Origin: Sphaerisporangium sp040683095
GTDB lineage: Bacteria; Actinomycetota; Actinomycetes; Streptosporangiales; Streptosporangiaceae
Direction: 5' to 3'
Assembly: GCF_040683095.1 (NCBI RefSeq)
Contig: NZ_JBFBCI010000018.1
Location: 67,047-131,046 of the forward strand
DNA: 64,000 bases
The translations under genes and the position numbers were made by a program. The first letter of the stretch is position 1. Each line of letters opens with the position of its first letter. This document shows positions 35,961 through 44,839 of this stretch, one piece after another. The notes under the pieces are model-generated. The model saw only the letters and a program-made list of their open reading frames with translations. It was not told where the DNA came from and made no database searches.

Positions 35961-36815
35961 AGGCAGGGCGTGCGCCTCGGCCTTGAGGAGCCAGAGCCTC
36001 GATTCGGAGCGGATCTTCATCAGGGTCGGCGTGCCGCGTGGTACTCGCTCGCGTTCCTCCTCAGAACGGCTGCCGCGGAGTTCCTCGATGTCGACCCACG
36101 AGAACTCATCGCGGGCGTGCACCCCGGGCCACACCGTGAGGGAAAGGCGCTCTACGCCTTTCTCGCGGACGCGCTGGAGAACGGGGCCGGGTTCAGCACG
36201 CATCTTCGGATTTCACCGCACACGTCTCGGCATTCCTCGGCGGCCTGGCCAGACCCGATCATGCTGACACCTGTCAGACGTCATGCTACGGCTGTCTGCG
36301 TGACTACAACAACATGGTGTTCCACCCGCTCTTGGACTGGCGGCTGGGCTCTGACCTGTTCGCCGTCCTGTCGGGTGGCCGACTAACCTTGGGAAGTGCG
36401 GCTCTCGAGCGTGAGCGGCGGTCGCTGGACGGGCTGCGGGCGCTCTACGACGGAACGGTTCTTCCGGCCGATGCCGCGATGATCGGCATACGAGCGCGTC
36501 GTGTCCCGTACGCCGTCGTCGCCCGGCCCCCTCTGGAAGCGTGTGACTCAAGCCTGGTGAGTTCCCGTCTTGCCTCCGCGCTGGACACGGCCGTCGCCCA
36601 CGCCGGTGAACCGTCGCGAGTCATCGTCACCGATTGGTTCACAGCCGAACGAAGTCCTTTGCTCGTCGTCCAGCAGGTGGGGCGTCGGCGCCAACGAGGA
36701 CGTCGTTGATGGTTTCTTAACGGCGCTGGACGCGCTGGAACGGAAAGCGCGAGAGTGGTGGGACATGACATGGCGGGATCCATCCTCTGCGGCTACGTTT
36801 TCGGCCACGCCATAA
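35961..36815 (+). pseudogene. broken DUF1998 / DrmB-like gene (C-terminal part)
   Basis: Two frames together give the C-terminal DUF1998 region. Frame A (about 36025-36206): AAWYSLAFLLRTAAAEFLDVD ... FLADALENGAGFSTHL. Frame B (about 36213-36709): FLGGLARPDHADTCQTSC then YGCLRDYNNMVFHPLLDWRL. The shift of one base near 36206-36213 and the missing N-terminus show decay. DUF1998 proteins include DrmB of DISARM; DrmA, DrmC or a methylase are not next to it. Confidence 0.75.
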
Positions 36816-37014
36816 AACTAATTCGGGTATTTCTGTGCTCATGTGCCCCCATGATGCTGATTTGAGCTGTCCAAGAGCGGTTGCAATCATTAGCATCACC
36901 TTTCACGGCGCGATCAGGATTCGCGTGGTTCAGGGCGGCACCCGATTCCGATTCGGCCAGTGTGAGTCCGTCGTTCCCCCAAGCAGGGGCAAGCATTCGA
37001 AAGGGAGTCGGAAC

Positions 37015-37944
37015 GTGGTCGTCTCCATGGTCAAGTCGATCAGACAGGCCGCTCGGAACCAGAGCACGCAGGAGGTGCTCGCGCGGCGGTTCGCGGCTAT
37101 GGAGGTGCGTGCCAACGCCGAGCGTGAAGGACAGGAGATCGCGCGGCGCAGGGTTTACGACGAGGCACTGGTGCCCTTCTCCGAGGTGTTCTCACGTCTG
37201 AAGAACGTGGACCTGGCCGAGTTGGCCGACATCGGCGACCTTGTCGAGGCGGACCTGCCGGACGTGGAACTGCGCGAAGTCCGGCTCAACGCGGTTGGCG
37301 CGATGGGGGCCCTGGCGGGGGGTGTGGCTGCTGGCGCCGGGATCGGCGCGCTCGCTTACACGGCGGTGGGGGCGTTCGCGGCGGCGTCCACCGGGACGGC
37401 GATCTCGACGCTGTCGGGTGCTGCGGCGACCAGCGCGACGCTGGCATGGCTCGGCGGTGGTTCTCTCGCCGCGGGCGGGGGTGGTGTCGCGGCAGGGACG
37501 ATGGTGCTGACCGGCATCGTGGCGTTGCCGATCGTGGTGTCCCTCGCCGGGTTCGTCGAGTGGAGGGGGCGAAAGGCCCTCAGCCAACAGGACGAGGTCC
37601 AGGCGGAGCTGGCCAAGGTCGCCGCCGAGCTGGATCGGGTGGAGGTGTCGGCGGACGAAGTATGTGCCCGCAGCCGGGCCATTCGGCATCTGCTGGACGA
37701 CGCGCGTGCAGCACTCGTGGAGAGGGTCTCGGCTCTGCGAAGGCTGCTGGAGGAAGAAGACGACTACACGCGCCTGACTCAGGCCGAGCGTACCCAGGTG
37801 GGGACCATGGTCTCGTTGGCCACCACCGTCGTCGCGGTGATGAGCACACGTATCGCCGACGACGAGGGCCAGGTCACCGACCTCTCCGAGAGAGTCGTCA
37901 CCGACGCCCGTGCGCGTTTGAGCTTACTGGCGGGGGTACGGTGA
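37015..37944 (+). CDS. coiled-coil protein with central glycine-zipper membrane region
   Basis: 309 aa from GTG 37015 (AAGGGAG 7 nt upstream). Helical N-terminus (about 1-85), then a 100-residue Gly/Ala/Thr-rich hydrophobic region (GAMGALAGGVAAGAGIGALAY; LGGGSLAAGGGGVAAGTMVLTGIVALPIVV), then a coiled coil rich in E/R. This layout suits a membrane-inserting or oligomerising protein; similar segments occur in membrane-disrupting effectors of defence modules, but no family is assigned. Its stop overlaps the start of a 57-aa gene (GTGA). Confidence 0.72.
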   Translation: MVVSMVKSIRQAARNQSTQEVLARRFAAMEVRANAEREGQEIARRRVYDEALVPFSEVFSRLKNVDLAELADIGDLVEADLPDVELREVRLNAVGAMGALAGGVAAGAGIGALAYTAVGAFAAASTGTAISTLSGAAATSATLAWLGGGSLAAGGGGVAAGTMVLTGIVALPIVVSLAGFVEWRGRKALSQQDEVQAELAKVAAELDRVEVSADEVCARSRAIRHLLDDARAALVERVSALRRLLEEEDDYTRLTQAERTQVGTMVSLATTVVAVMSTRIADDEGQVTDLSERVVTDARARLSLLAGVR

Positions 37945-38114
37945 CCGAGGAGGCAGAGCCGCCGTCGCGGACGTTGTCGCCGGGCGGGGTGGACGCCGCC
38001 GCATGGGCCGTGGCAGCGGTGGCCGGCCGTCGGCTGGCGCAGGCCACGGTGGAGGAGTTCGACCTGTGGATGGCTAACAGCAACGCCGTGCTGTCCCTGG
38101 ACCCCAACTGGTGA
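37941..38114 (+). CDS. 57-aa protein coupled to the glycine-zipper gene
   Basis: GTG 37941 overlaps the stop of the preceding gene (GTGA), so translation is coupled. Sequence begins VTEEAEPPSRTLSPGG, has an Ala-rich amphipathic helix (DAAAWAVAAVAGRRLAQATVEEF) and ends ALSLDPNW-like (VLSLDPNW). Possibly a partner or antidote; no homologue recognised. Too short for standard gene callers. Confidence 0.55.
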   Translation: MTEEAEPPSRTLSPGGVDAAAWAVAAVAGRRLAQATVEEFDLWMANSNAVLSLDPNW

Positions 38115-38301
38115 CGAATTGACGGGCGCATTGCCGAGCCGGCCCTGAATGTCGGGGGACAAAGGTGCGTACACGCTCAAGGCGGTTCCCTGTTATCAAG
38201 CGCGGAGATGAGGGAACGTTCGGTCATTGTTGCACCAAAGCGCTAATCTCATCGGAGTGTGACCGTATGGCCTCGGCTGGTATCACCCCAGGAGGTTCGT
38301 C

Positions 38302-39036
38302 ATGCCGCAGCTCGCCTTCGCCAACAGCTTCTGGGAGAGCTATGACGTCCTGGAAAAGCCGGTCAAAGCCGGTCTGCACAAGGCGATGGCGAAATTCCAG
38401 CAACTCACCATCGCCGAGTTGCACGCCGACAAGGGGCTGCACCTCGAGTCGGTGGAGCAGGCCCGCGACCCCCGGATGCGGACGATCCGCGTCACCGACT
38501 CCTGGCGCGGCATCGTGCTGGCGCCCGACGACGGAAGCGACACGTTCCTGCTGATCAACGTCGTACCGCACAAGGAGGCCTACGGCTGGGCTTCCAAGCG
38601 CCTGTGCACCGTCAACACCGCCACACGCGGTCTGGAGGTGCGGAACGTGGTCGCCATCGAGCAGCTCACCCCGTCCCTGGAGAAGGCCGCAGCCGAGGCG
38701 CCGGCACTGTTGTTCTCCGGCTACTCCGACCATGTGCTGCGTGAGCTCGGGATCGACGACCAGGTGATGCGCGCGGCGCGGACGATCATCGGCAAGGCAC
38801 AGCTCGAGGCATTCGGCGCCCTGCTCCCCGAGGACCAGTTCGAGGTCCTGCAGTACCTGGCCGAGGGCTTCTCGCCCGAGGAGGTCTACCGGGACGTCGT
38901 CACCGAGCGCGCGCCGGCCGGCACCGCCCCCGACTCCTCCAAGAGCCTCGCGGCGGCGATCGCGAACACGTCCGGCCGCATCACGGTCGTCACCGGTCCC
39001 GATCATCTCGCCGAAATCCTCGACAGGCGAGGGTGA
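38302..39036 (+). pseudogene. N-terminal fragment of a UvrD-type helicase
   Basis: 244 aa with a strong AGGAGG RBS. The sequence MPQLAFANSFWESYDVLEKPVKAG ... LQYLAEGFSPEEVYRDVV ... IANTSGRITVVTGPDHLAEILD matches, in my memory, the start of large actinobacterial UvrD-helicase-like proteins with an N-terminal RelE-like region; there the chain continues into HPSQRR and a Walker A motif. Here it stops right after ILDRRG, so the ATPase motor is missing. Probably a truncated remnant, although the short protein could still be made. Confidence 0.7.
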
Positions 39037-39216
39037 CGAGAGCTCACAGGCCGGCTCGTCGCCGCGGGGCGAACAACCTCACGTCGCCGGATCCCCGATG
39101 AACGGGCCGAGGCGGTGGCGCTGGTGCTATGGAGCGGGGGCGGCCGGGTCCTTCCTCTCACGTCCAGCGGACCGAGGGGGCGCCCCCTCGTCCATGAGCG
39201 GCACGAGTCCGGTTCG

Positions 39217-40503
39217 TCAGCCGGTCGTGATGGCGATTCCGGGGAAGGCGGCGGTCGCGTTGCTCCACGGGGCGTAGTAGAGCCGCCAGGAGCAGAGGCG
39301 GCCGGTGGTGACGTAGCCGGTGCACGGGACCTGATTGCTGGTGTCGATGGCGGAGATCACTCCCAGCGCGTACTGCTGGGTGGTGCTGGACGGCTCGGGG
39401 GTCTCCACCGGGCCCCCGCTGTCACCCTGGCCGGCCGCGTTCTTGCGCGTCGTGTTCTCCACTTGGGCCAGGCCGGTGAGAACGCCGTTCGCGAGGTTGA
39501 TTGTGACGCCGGTCCGTATCACCTGGCAGAGGCAGATGGTGCCCGAGTAGGCGCCGGAGGTGCAGAGGTACATGCCCACGTAGGAGCCGGTGGTGCCGAT
39601 GACCGGGTTGTCGAACTCCGGCGTCACGGTGCCGGGGTTGTTGTTGTAGACCCTGCCCGTGGTGGTGGCGCGGATCAGCATCACGTCGCGGGTCTTGTCG
39701 GTGTAGGCGACGGGGCCGATCCTCTCGCCGGTCGGGTCGATGGCGACCTGTCCGGCGGTGGCACAGTGGGCCGCGGACAGCATCCAGCTCGCGCCGCCGT
39801 AGGTGACGGCCCAGCCTGTCGAGCAGCCGATCCCGGTGGCGGTGGTGGTCCGCCAGGCCGCGCCGCCCCGCCAGGGCGCGGTGTCGTCCCAGCGGTGGGC
39901 CGGGGCCGGTGTGACGCCGGCTTCCACGGTGACCGGCACCGCCGAGGCGGCGAGCGCCGAGCGGGTCACGCCCCGGTCGGCCACGGAGGCCGTCAGGCCG
40001 GAGCCGTCGGCGTTCGGCGCGATCGAGGTGATCGCGCCGCCGGACGCGCGGGCGAGGCGGTTCATCTCGCTCTCCAGCTCGCGGGCCGAGTAGGCCGCGG
40101 GCAGGACGCTGACCGGGACGTCCTCGCGCAGCTCGCGCAGCAGGGCACCGATGGCCCCGGGGGTGGTCCCCTTCCAGTAGACGCGCAGTTCGCGGTTCTC
40201 GGGCGCGGCGACGATGCCGGCGAACCCGGTGTCACCGCGCGTCCCGACGGCGGCGGTGATCCGGTCGGCGGCCTTGACCAGCCTCTGCTGGGTGGTCAGC
40301 AGGTCCTTCCAGGAGGCGAAGCCGCCCGGGATCTCGCCGGTCGGCTCGACGGCCCGGGTGGTGGCGTCCGTGACGGCAGCGGGCTCGGGGGCCGCGGCGG
40401 CCTGGGCCGGGCCGGTCGTGACCACGGCGACGGCGACGCTCAGCGCCACTGCCAGACGACGGGTGGCTCGCGGGGCTCTTGCGGTGATCGGGGGTGTTTT
40501 CAC
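39217..40503 (-). CDS. secreted trypsin-like serine protease (S1, alpha-lytic type) with propeptide
   Basis: 428 aa from GTG 40503. Signal peptide (RRLAVALSVAVAVVTTGPAQA), a pro-region of about 150 residues, and a chymotrypsin-fold domain with catalytic triad H246 (MLSAAHC), D273 (TRDVMLI) and S362 (GQGDSGGP); paired cysteines at 226, 247, 314 and others. Streptogrisin/alpha-lytic-like enzymes need the propeptide to fold. Extracellular. Confidence 0.88.
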   Translation of the reverse strand: MKTPPITARAPRATRRLAVALSVAVAVVTTGPAQAAAAPEPAAVTDATTRAVEPTGEIPGGFASWKDLLTTQQRLVKAADRITAAVGTRGDTGFAGIVAAPENRELRVYWKGTTPGAIGALLRELREDVPVSVLPAAYSARELESEMNRLARASGGAITSIAPNADGSGLTASVADRGVTRSALAASAVPVTVEAGVTPAPAHRWDDTAPWRGGAAWRTTTATGIGCSTGWAVTYGGASWMLSAAHCATAGQVAIDPTGERIGPVAYTDKTRDVMLIRATTTGRVYNNNPGTVTPEFDNPVIGTTGSYVGMYLCTSGAYSGTICLCQVIRTGVTINLANGVLTGLAQVENTTRKNAAGQGDSGGPVETPEPSSTTQQYALGVISAIDTSNQVPCTGYVTTGRLCSWRLYYAPWSNATAAFPGIAITTG

Positions 40504-40702
40504 CGAATGCTCCTCTATGCCTTACTCGGGGGGATGCATCCGGTATTCCATGCATTTACGGTGTAATCAATGTCTTGACCGGGTTATCCCTCTCTGGTAA
40601 AGCCGCGGGTCACCGCATTTCAGCGTGACACCGCAGACGGGCATGCGGTGGCGGTTCCCCTCGGCCATCCCGAATCGCCGTACCCCCTCGGCTCCGCCTC
40701 CG

Positions 40703-40729
40703 CGCCTCGCCGCCGTTCGCGGCGAGGCG
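40703..40729. terminator. perfect GC hairpin between convergent-side genes
   Basis: CGCCTCGCCGC (40703-40713) with GCGGCGAGGCG (40719-40729), loop of 5. Lies just downstream of the F420-type oxidoreductase stop (minus). No T-run. Confidence 0.55.
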
Positions 40730-40753
40730 GTGTGACGGTCTCGCGGACGAGCG

Positions 40754-41464
40754 TCAGCCCTCCGCGGTGTCGTGATAGCGGCGGGCGGCCAGGAGGGCGG
40801 CGCGGATGGCGGCGGCGTCGCCCGGGGAGCCGGGGTCGTCGCCGGTGACGCCCGTGCCCTGCGGGTACTTCGCGTACGGCACGGCGTAGGCGGGGGTGTC
40901 GCGCTGGAAGCGCCATCCCTCCGCGAGCGACCCGGCGTCCACGGCGTCGAAGCCGAGGATGTCCAGGAGCGTGGTGGCCGCGGCCTTGGCGGCGGGGTCG
41001 TCGCCGGCGATCGGCAGGGCGGAGCGGTCCTCGGCGCCGGCGGGACGGGCGAGGGCGGCCAGGTGCTTGAAGTAGATGTTGTTGAACGCCTTGACGACCT
41101 TGGCGCCGGGCAGGCGCCGCTGGAGGAGCTCGCTGGTGGTGGTCTCCTCGCTGTCCAGTTCGGGGAAGCGGCCGTCGCGCTGCGGATAGTAGTTGCCGGT
41201 GTCCAGGACGACCTTGCCGGCCAGCGGTTCCACCGGCACTTGGTCGTACGCCTTCAGCGGGATGGTCACCACCACCCAGTCCCCGGCGGCCGCGGCCTCG
41301 GCCGGGGTGGCGGCCCGGGCGTGCGGGCCGAGTTCTTCGACGAGTGCGGACAGGGTGTCCGGGCCGCGGGAGTTGCTCAGGACGACGTCCAGGCCGGCGG
41401 CGACTGCCAGCCGGGCGAGCGTGCCGCCGATGTACCCGCTGCCGATCAATCCGAGGGTAGCCAT
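40754..41464 (-). CDS. NADPH-dependent F420 reductase-like oxidoreductase
   Basis: 236 aa from ATG 41464 (family-typical MATLGLIGSGYIGGTLARLA). Rossmann GSGYIGG near the start, SNSRGPDTL at the NADP phosphate position, NNIYFKHLAALARP, AGDDPAAK. F420_oxidored family; the exact substrate pair (F420 with NADP, or a metal-related reductase) is not predictable. Confidence 0.83.
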   Translation of the reverse strand: MATLGLIGSGYIGGTLARLAVAAGLDVVLSNSRGPDTLSALVEELGPHARAATPAEAAAAGDWVVVTIPLKAYDQVPVEPLAGKVVLDTGNYYPQRDGRFPELDSEETTTSELLQRRLPGAKVVKAFNNIYFKHLAALARPAGAEDRSALPIAGDDPAAKAAATTLLDILGFDAVDAGSLAEGWRFQRDTPAYAVPYAKYPQGTGVTGDDPGSPGDAAAIRAALLAARRYHDTAEG

Positions 41465-41769
41465 GACGACGACAACCACGCCCCCGGCCGCCGCTATTCC
41501 TATCGGGTGGAAGGGTTTTATCGCGCGCCGCGCGCAGAGGTCCGCCGTCCTGGCGGACGGACGGTCGGTGGCGGACGGGCGGCGGGCCGGGTCGCCCGGC
41601 GGCCTCGGTGAGGTCGGCGTAATAGGAGTTATGATCCTTCCGTCCAGTTTTCCTCCACTGGCGTTTGTGTAGCCCTGCCGATGAACGTCTGCATGGTGTC
41701 CGGCACCGAGCGAAAGGTCGCTATGCGCTCATCGGCCGGTCGGCGCCGGCCCGCCCGTGGGCGAGGCTG

Positions 41770-42507
41770 ATGCCGTCCCTCGATCTCGCGCAGTGGGCCA
41801 TCCTGGTCTTCTCGCTGGTCCTCGTCGGGTTCTCCAAGACCGGCGTCTCGGGGACGGGCACCGTGGCCATCGCGCTGTTCGCGCTCGTGCTGCCGACGAA
41901 GAGCTCGACCGGCGTGTTGCTGCCGTTGCTCCTGGTCGGCGACGTCGTGGCCGTCGCCTCCTACCGCCGGCACGCGGACTGGCCGAGGCTGCTCAGGCTG
42001 TTCCCGTGGGTGGCGGCCGGTGTGGTGGTGGGGGCCCTCGTCGTCCGGTGGGTGGACGACGCGCAGATGAGACGGCTGATCGGCACGATCCTCCTGGTGA
42101 TCGTCGCCGCCCACCTGTGGAACCGCCGCCGCGGCCCCGAGAACTCGCTCGCCCACAACCGCACGGTGGCGGCGCTGGCGGGCGTCTTCGCCGGGTTCGC
42201 GACGATGACGGCCAACGCCGCGGGGCCGATCATGGCGATCTACCTGCTGGCTACGGGCCTGCCCGTCCTGAACTTCCTCGGCACCAGCGCGTGGTTCTTT
42301 CTCACGATCAACGCGTTCAAGGTGCCGTTCAGCGTCGCCCTCGGCCTCATCACCCCCGCCACCCTCGCGTTCGCCGCGGTGACGGCCCCCGCCGTCCTCG
42401 CCGGCGCCGCCGCCGGGCGCCTGCTGATCGGCCGCATCGACCGGACGTGGTTCGAGCGTGTGACCGTGACCCTCACCGTCGTCGCGGCGATCCGCCTCCT
42501 GTTCTGA
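41770..42507 (+). CDS. TauE/SafE family membrane permease
   Basis: 245 aa from ATG 41770. About eight hydrophobic segments with the family motifs GFSKTGVSGTGTVAIALFA near the start and MTANAAGPIMAIYLLATG in the middle. Such proteins export sulfite or related organosulfonate anions; substrate unknown here. 92 bp upstream of an aldo/keto reductase on the same strand. Confidence 0.85.
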   Translation: MPSLDLAQWAILVFSLVLVGFSKTGVSGTGTVAIALFALVLPTKSSTGVLLPLLLVGDVVAVASYRRHADWPRLLRLFPWVAAGVVVGALVVRWVDDAQMRRLIGTILLVIVAAHLWNRRRGPENSLAHNRTVAALAGVFAGFATMTANAAGPIMAIYLLATGLPVLNFLGTSAWFFLTINAFKVPFSVALGLITPATLAFAAVTAPAVLAGAAAGRLLIGRIDRTWFERVTVTLTVVAAIRLLF

Positions 42508-42599
42508 GCGCCCGCGTCCTTGATCGGTTGGACAGCCTCCTCGCCGAGGCGGTTGACTGTGGCGAACGCAGAAGGTGATCCTCGCGGAGGAGAGTTGCC

Positions 42600-43463
42600 A
42601 TGCAGACTCGCCGTGTCGGCGATGTCCAGGTCGGCGCCGTCGGGCTCGGCGGCATGCCGATGTCCGTCGAGGGGCGGCCCGAGGACGAGAGCCGGTCGAT
42701 CGCGACCATCCACGCCGCCCTGGACGCCGGCGTGACGTTGATCGACACCGCCGACGCCTACCACCTGCACGCGGACGAGGTCGGCCACAACGAGTCGCTC
42801 ATCGCCCGCGCCCTCGCCTCGTACGGGGGCGACACCACGGACGTCCTGGTCGCCACCAAGGGCGGCCACCTGCGCCCGGGCGACGGCACGTGGACGGTGA
42901 ACGGCTCGCCGGACTACCTCAAGCAGGCCTGCGAGGCGTCGCTCAAGCGGCTCGGCGTCGAGGCCATCGGTCTTTACCAGTTCCACCGGCCCGATCCCCG
43001 CGTTCCGTACGAGGAGTCGGTGGGCGCCATCCGCGACCTGTTGGACGCGGGGAAGATCCGTCTCGCGGGCATCTCGAACGCGAACCCGGATCAGATCCGC
43101 CAGGCGCGGGACATCCTGGGCGGCCGTCTGGCCGGCGTCCAGAACGAGTTCTCTCTCGCGTTCCGCTCCAGCGAGCCCGAGTTGGAGCTGTGCGACGAGC
43201 TGGGCATCACCTTCCTGCCGTGGAGCCCCTTCGGCGGCATCCGCCAGGCGGGGCGGCTCGGGTCGCGGTTCGCCGCCGGCGCCGAGATCGCCGAGGCGCA
43301 CGGGGTGAGCCCCTACCAGGTGACCCTCGCCTGGATGCTCGCCAAGTCGCCCGTCGTGATCCCGATCCCCGGCGCCTCACGCCCGGAGACGATCCGCGAC
43401 TCGGCAGCCGCCGCCGACCTGACCCTGACCGCCGACGAGCTGGCCCGCCTGGACGCCTCCTGA
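42600..43463 (+). CDS. aldo/keto reductase
   Basis: 287 aa. AKR barrel: LIDTADAYHLHADEVGHNESLIARAL, active-site lysine in VLVATKGGHLRPG, and C-terminal cofactor segment VVIPIPGASRPETIRD. Uses NADPH to reduce carbonyls. GGAGGAGAG upstream of ATG 42600. Convergent with the MccA-like peptide gene; orientation argues against a role in that locus. Confidence 0.9.
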   Translation: MQTRRVGDVQVGAVGLGGMPMSVEGRPEDESRSIATIHAALDAGVTLIDTADAYHLHADEVGHNESLIARALASYGGDTTDVLVATKGGHLRPGDGTWTVNGSPDYLKQACEASLKRLGVEAIGLYQFHRPDPRVPYEESVGAIRDLLDAGKIRLAGISNANPDQIRQARDILGGRLAGVQNEFSLAFRSSEPELELCDELGITFLPWSPFGGIRQAGRLGSRFAAGAEIAEAHGVSPYQVTLAWMLAKSPVVIPIPGASRPETIRDSAAAADLTLTADELARLDAS

Positions 43464-43481
43464 GCGTCCGGGGAGGGGACT

Positions 43482-43499
43482 CCGGCTTCCCGAAGCCGG
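43482..43499. terminator. shared terminator between aldo/keto reductase and peptide gene
   Basis: CCGGCTTC (43482-43489) pairs with GAAGCCGG (43492-43499), tight 2-nt loop. It sits 18 bp after the reductase stop and 46 bp past the peptide stop, so it can serve both convergent genes. Confidence 0.6.
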
Positions 43500-43545
43500 C
43501 GGAACCGGTCCATGGTTCCTCCGATTCCGAGGCCCGCCGGCAGGA

Positions 43546-43674
43546 TCAGTTGGAATTCCCGTAGCTGTCGACGACGGTTTCGGTCTTGTCGAGCCGGCGG
43601 ATGGTGACGGTCGCCCTCACCGCTTCGTCGCGGGCGTTCTCGGAGGCCTGGAGTTCGCTTTCCCCATTTATCAT
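43546..43674 (-). CDS. 42-aa MccA-like precursor peptide ending in GNSN
   Basis: ATG 43674 with GGAAGG 6 nt upstream fixes the start. It begins MINGESEL, is charged, has no Cys, and ends VVDSYGNSN followed directly by TGA. In microcin C the MccA heptapeptide MRTGNAN carries the nucleotide on its C-terminal Asn; this end (GNSN) is closely similar. The gene is the last of a two-gene unit after the MccB-like enzyme, 76 bp away. Longer precursors are known among microcin C-like loci. It is probably the substrate of the enzyme, with a leader removed later; not experimentally shown. Confidence 0.75.
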   Translation of the reverse strand: MINGESELQASENARDEAVRATVTIRRLDKTETVVDSYGNSN

Positions 43675-43750
43675 GGCCGGCCTTCCGTGGAGAGGAATCG
43701 CGGTTTCGCCGCATGGACGAGTCCGATCTTCCAGTCCTCTTCGAAAAGGG

Positions 43751-44839
43751 TCAAGACCTTTCACTGCCGGGCCCGCAGACCGGGCAGTCGTCGAGGGAGG
43801 GGTGCCGGACGTCGACGAGCTGGTCGGGAGCGATCAGGTTCACGCCGCCGACGCGTCCTGCCGGGATGGGCGGCACGCCGGTGAGCTGCGTGATCACCGC
43901 GTGTGCCACCAGATGGCCGGAGATCCCCGCCGACGTGGCGATCACTCCGGGCCCGCCCAGGTCGGCCGGGGTGCCGGGACGCCGCCGGGCCTGCTCGCCC
44001 GCGCTGACGCACTCGTAGCACGGACGGCCGGGCGCGAAGACGCCGACCGTCACCAGCGGCCCGTTGTACCCGCCGCCCGCCCAGGGGATGCCCGCCTGTG
44101 CGCACGCCCGGTTCGCCCACACCCGCAGGCCGTGCCCGCGTGGCTCGTCGGCGCACAGCGCCAGCATGTCGGCGTCCGCGATCAGCCGGGCGAGCTGCTC
44201 GACGCTTTCGACGCGGCGGCGGTCGCCGATGATCGTCACGTCCGAGTTGACCTCGCGCAGACGGCGCACGGCGACCTCGGCCTTGGCCCGGCCGACATCC
44301 GCCTCGCCGTAGAGGCACTGCCGGCTGAGGTTCGACGGTTCCACGACGTCGGGGTCCACGCAGTGCAGGCGGCCGACGCCCGCGGCGGCGAGCGCCCAGG
44401 CCGTGTGGCTGCCGGTGCCGCCGAGCCCGAGCACGACCACGCGGGCGTTCCTGAGCGCGAGTTGCGCCTCCCAGCCGTGCTTGCGGGGGGTCAGGTCGAC
44501 GCGGCGGAAGTAGTCGTGGTTCCTGCTGTAGCGGTCGCGCTCCCGGGGGCTGAGCTCGGGTGGGGGAGTGGCCGCGGCGTCCTCGACGTAGCCGCTGGCG
44601 ACGAGCTGGGTGACCACGGACTCGGCCTGGGTCGCCGTCATTTCCGGAAATATCCCGCTCAAGAGGGAGATGACCTCCGCGGTCGGCAGGGTGCCGTCCA
44701 TGAGCGAGAGCGCCGTCCACACCCACCCGTCCGGGTCGTCGATCTCCGCGGCCACGCCGTATATCTCGCCGCCGATGCGCACGGTTCCGTCGGCGTACCG
44801 GTGCGGACGATGCTCGGCCTTCACCCGGGGACGTCGCAC
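43751..44839 (-). CDS. MccB-like ThiF-family peptide adenylyltransferase
   Basis: 362 aa from GTG 44839, preceded by AGGAGGTGAT. An N-terminal peptide-binding winged-helix region (about 15-90), then RYSRNHDYF (RYSRN also occurs in MccB as I recall it), the ThiF fold with nucleotide loop GLGGTGSH (138-145), D162, R173, K186 and D231, and a Cys4 zinc site (C274-x2-C277 and C352-x2-C355). MccB uses ATP to form a nucleotide-modified peptide on a C-terminal Asn. The fused peptide-clamp plus E1 layout, the zinc site and the adjacent GNSN peptide support an MccB-like role. No exporter or self-immunity gene is nearby. Confidence 0.82.
   Translation of the reverse strand: MRRPRVKAEHRPHRYADGTVRIGGEIYGVAAEIDDPDGWVWTALSLMDGTLPTAEVISLLSGIFPEMTATQAESVVTQLVASGYVEDAAATPPPELSPRERDRYSRNHDYFRRVDLTPRKHGWEAQLALRNARVVVLGLGGTGSHTAWALAAAGVGRLHCVDPDVVEPSNLSRQCLYGEADVGRAKAEVAVRRLREVNSDVTIIGDRRRVESVEQLARLIADADMLALCADEPRGHGLRVWANRACAQAGIPWAGGGYNGPLVTVGVFAPGRPCYECVSAGEQARRRPGTPADLGGPGVIATSAGISGHLVAHAVITQLTGVPPIPAGRVGGVNLIAPDQLVDVRHPSLDDCPVCGPGSERS

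Noticed and set aside
43546..43674. Lanthipeptide or other Cys-based RiPP precursor
   Set aside because: The peptide has no cysteine and there is no LanM, LanBC or YcaO gene; the C-terminal Asn fits an MccB-like enzyme better.
43546..43764. Longer 72-aa form of the precursor peptide
   Set aside because: The longer start would overlap the end of the MccB-like gene and lacks an RBS; ATG 43674 has GGAAGG at the right distance.
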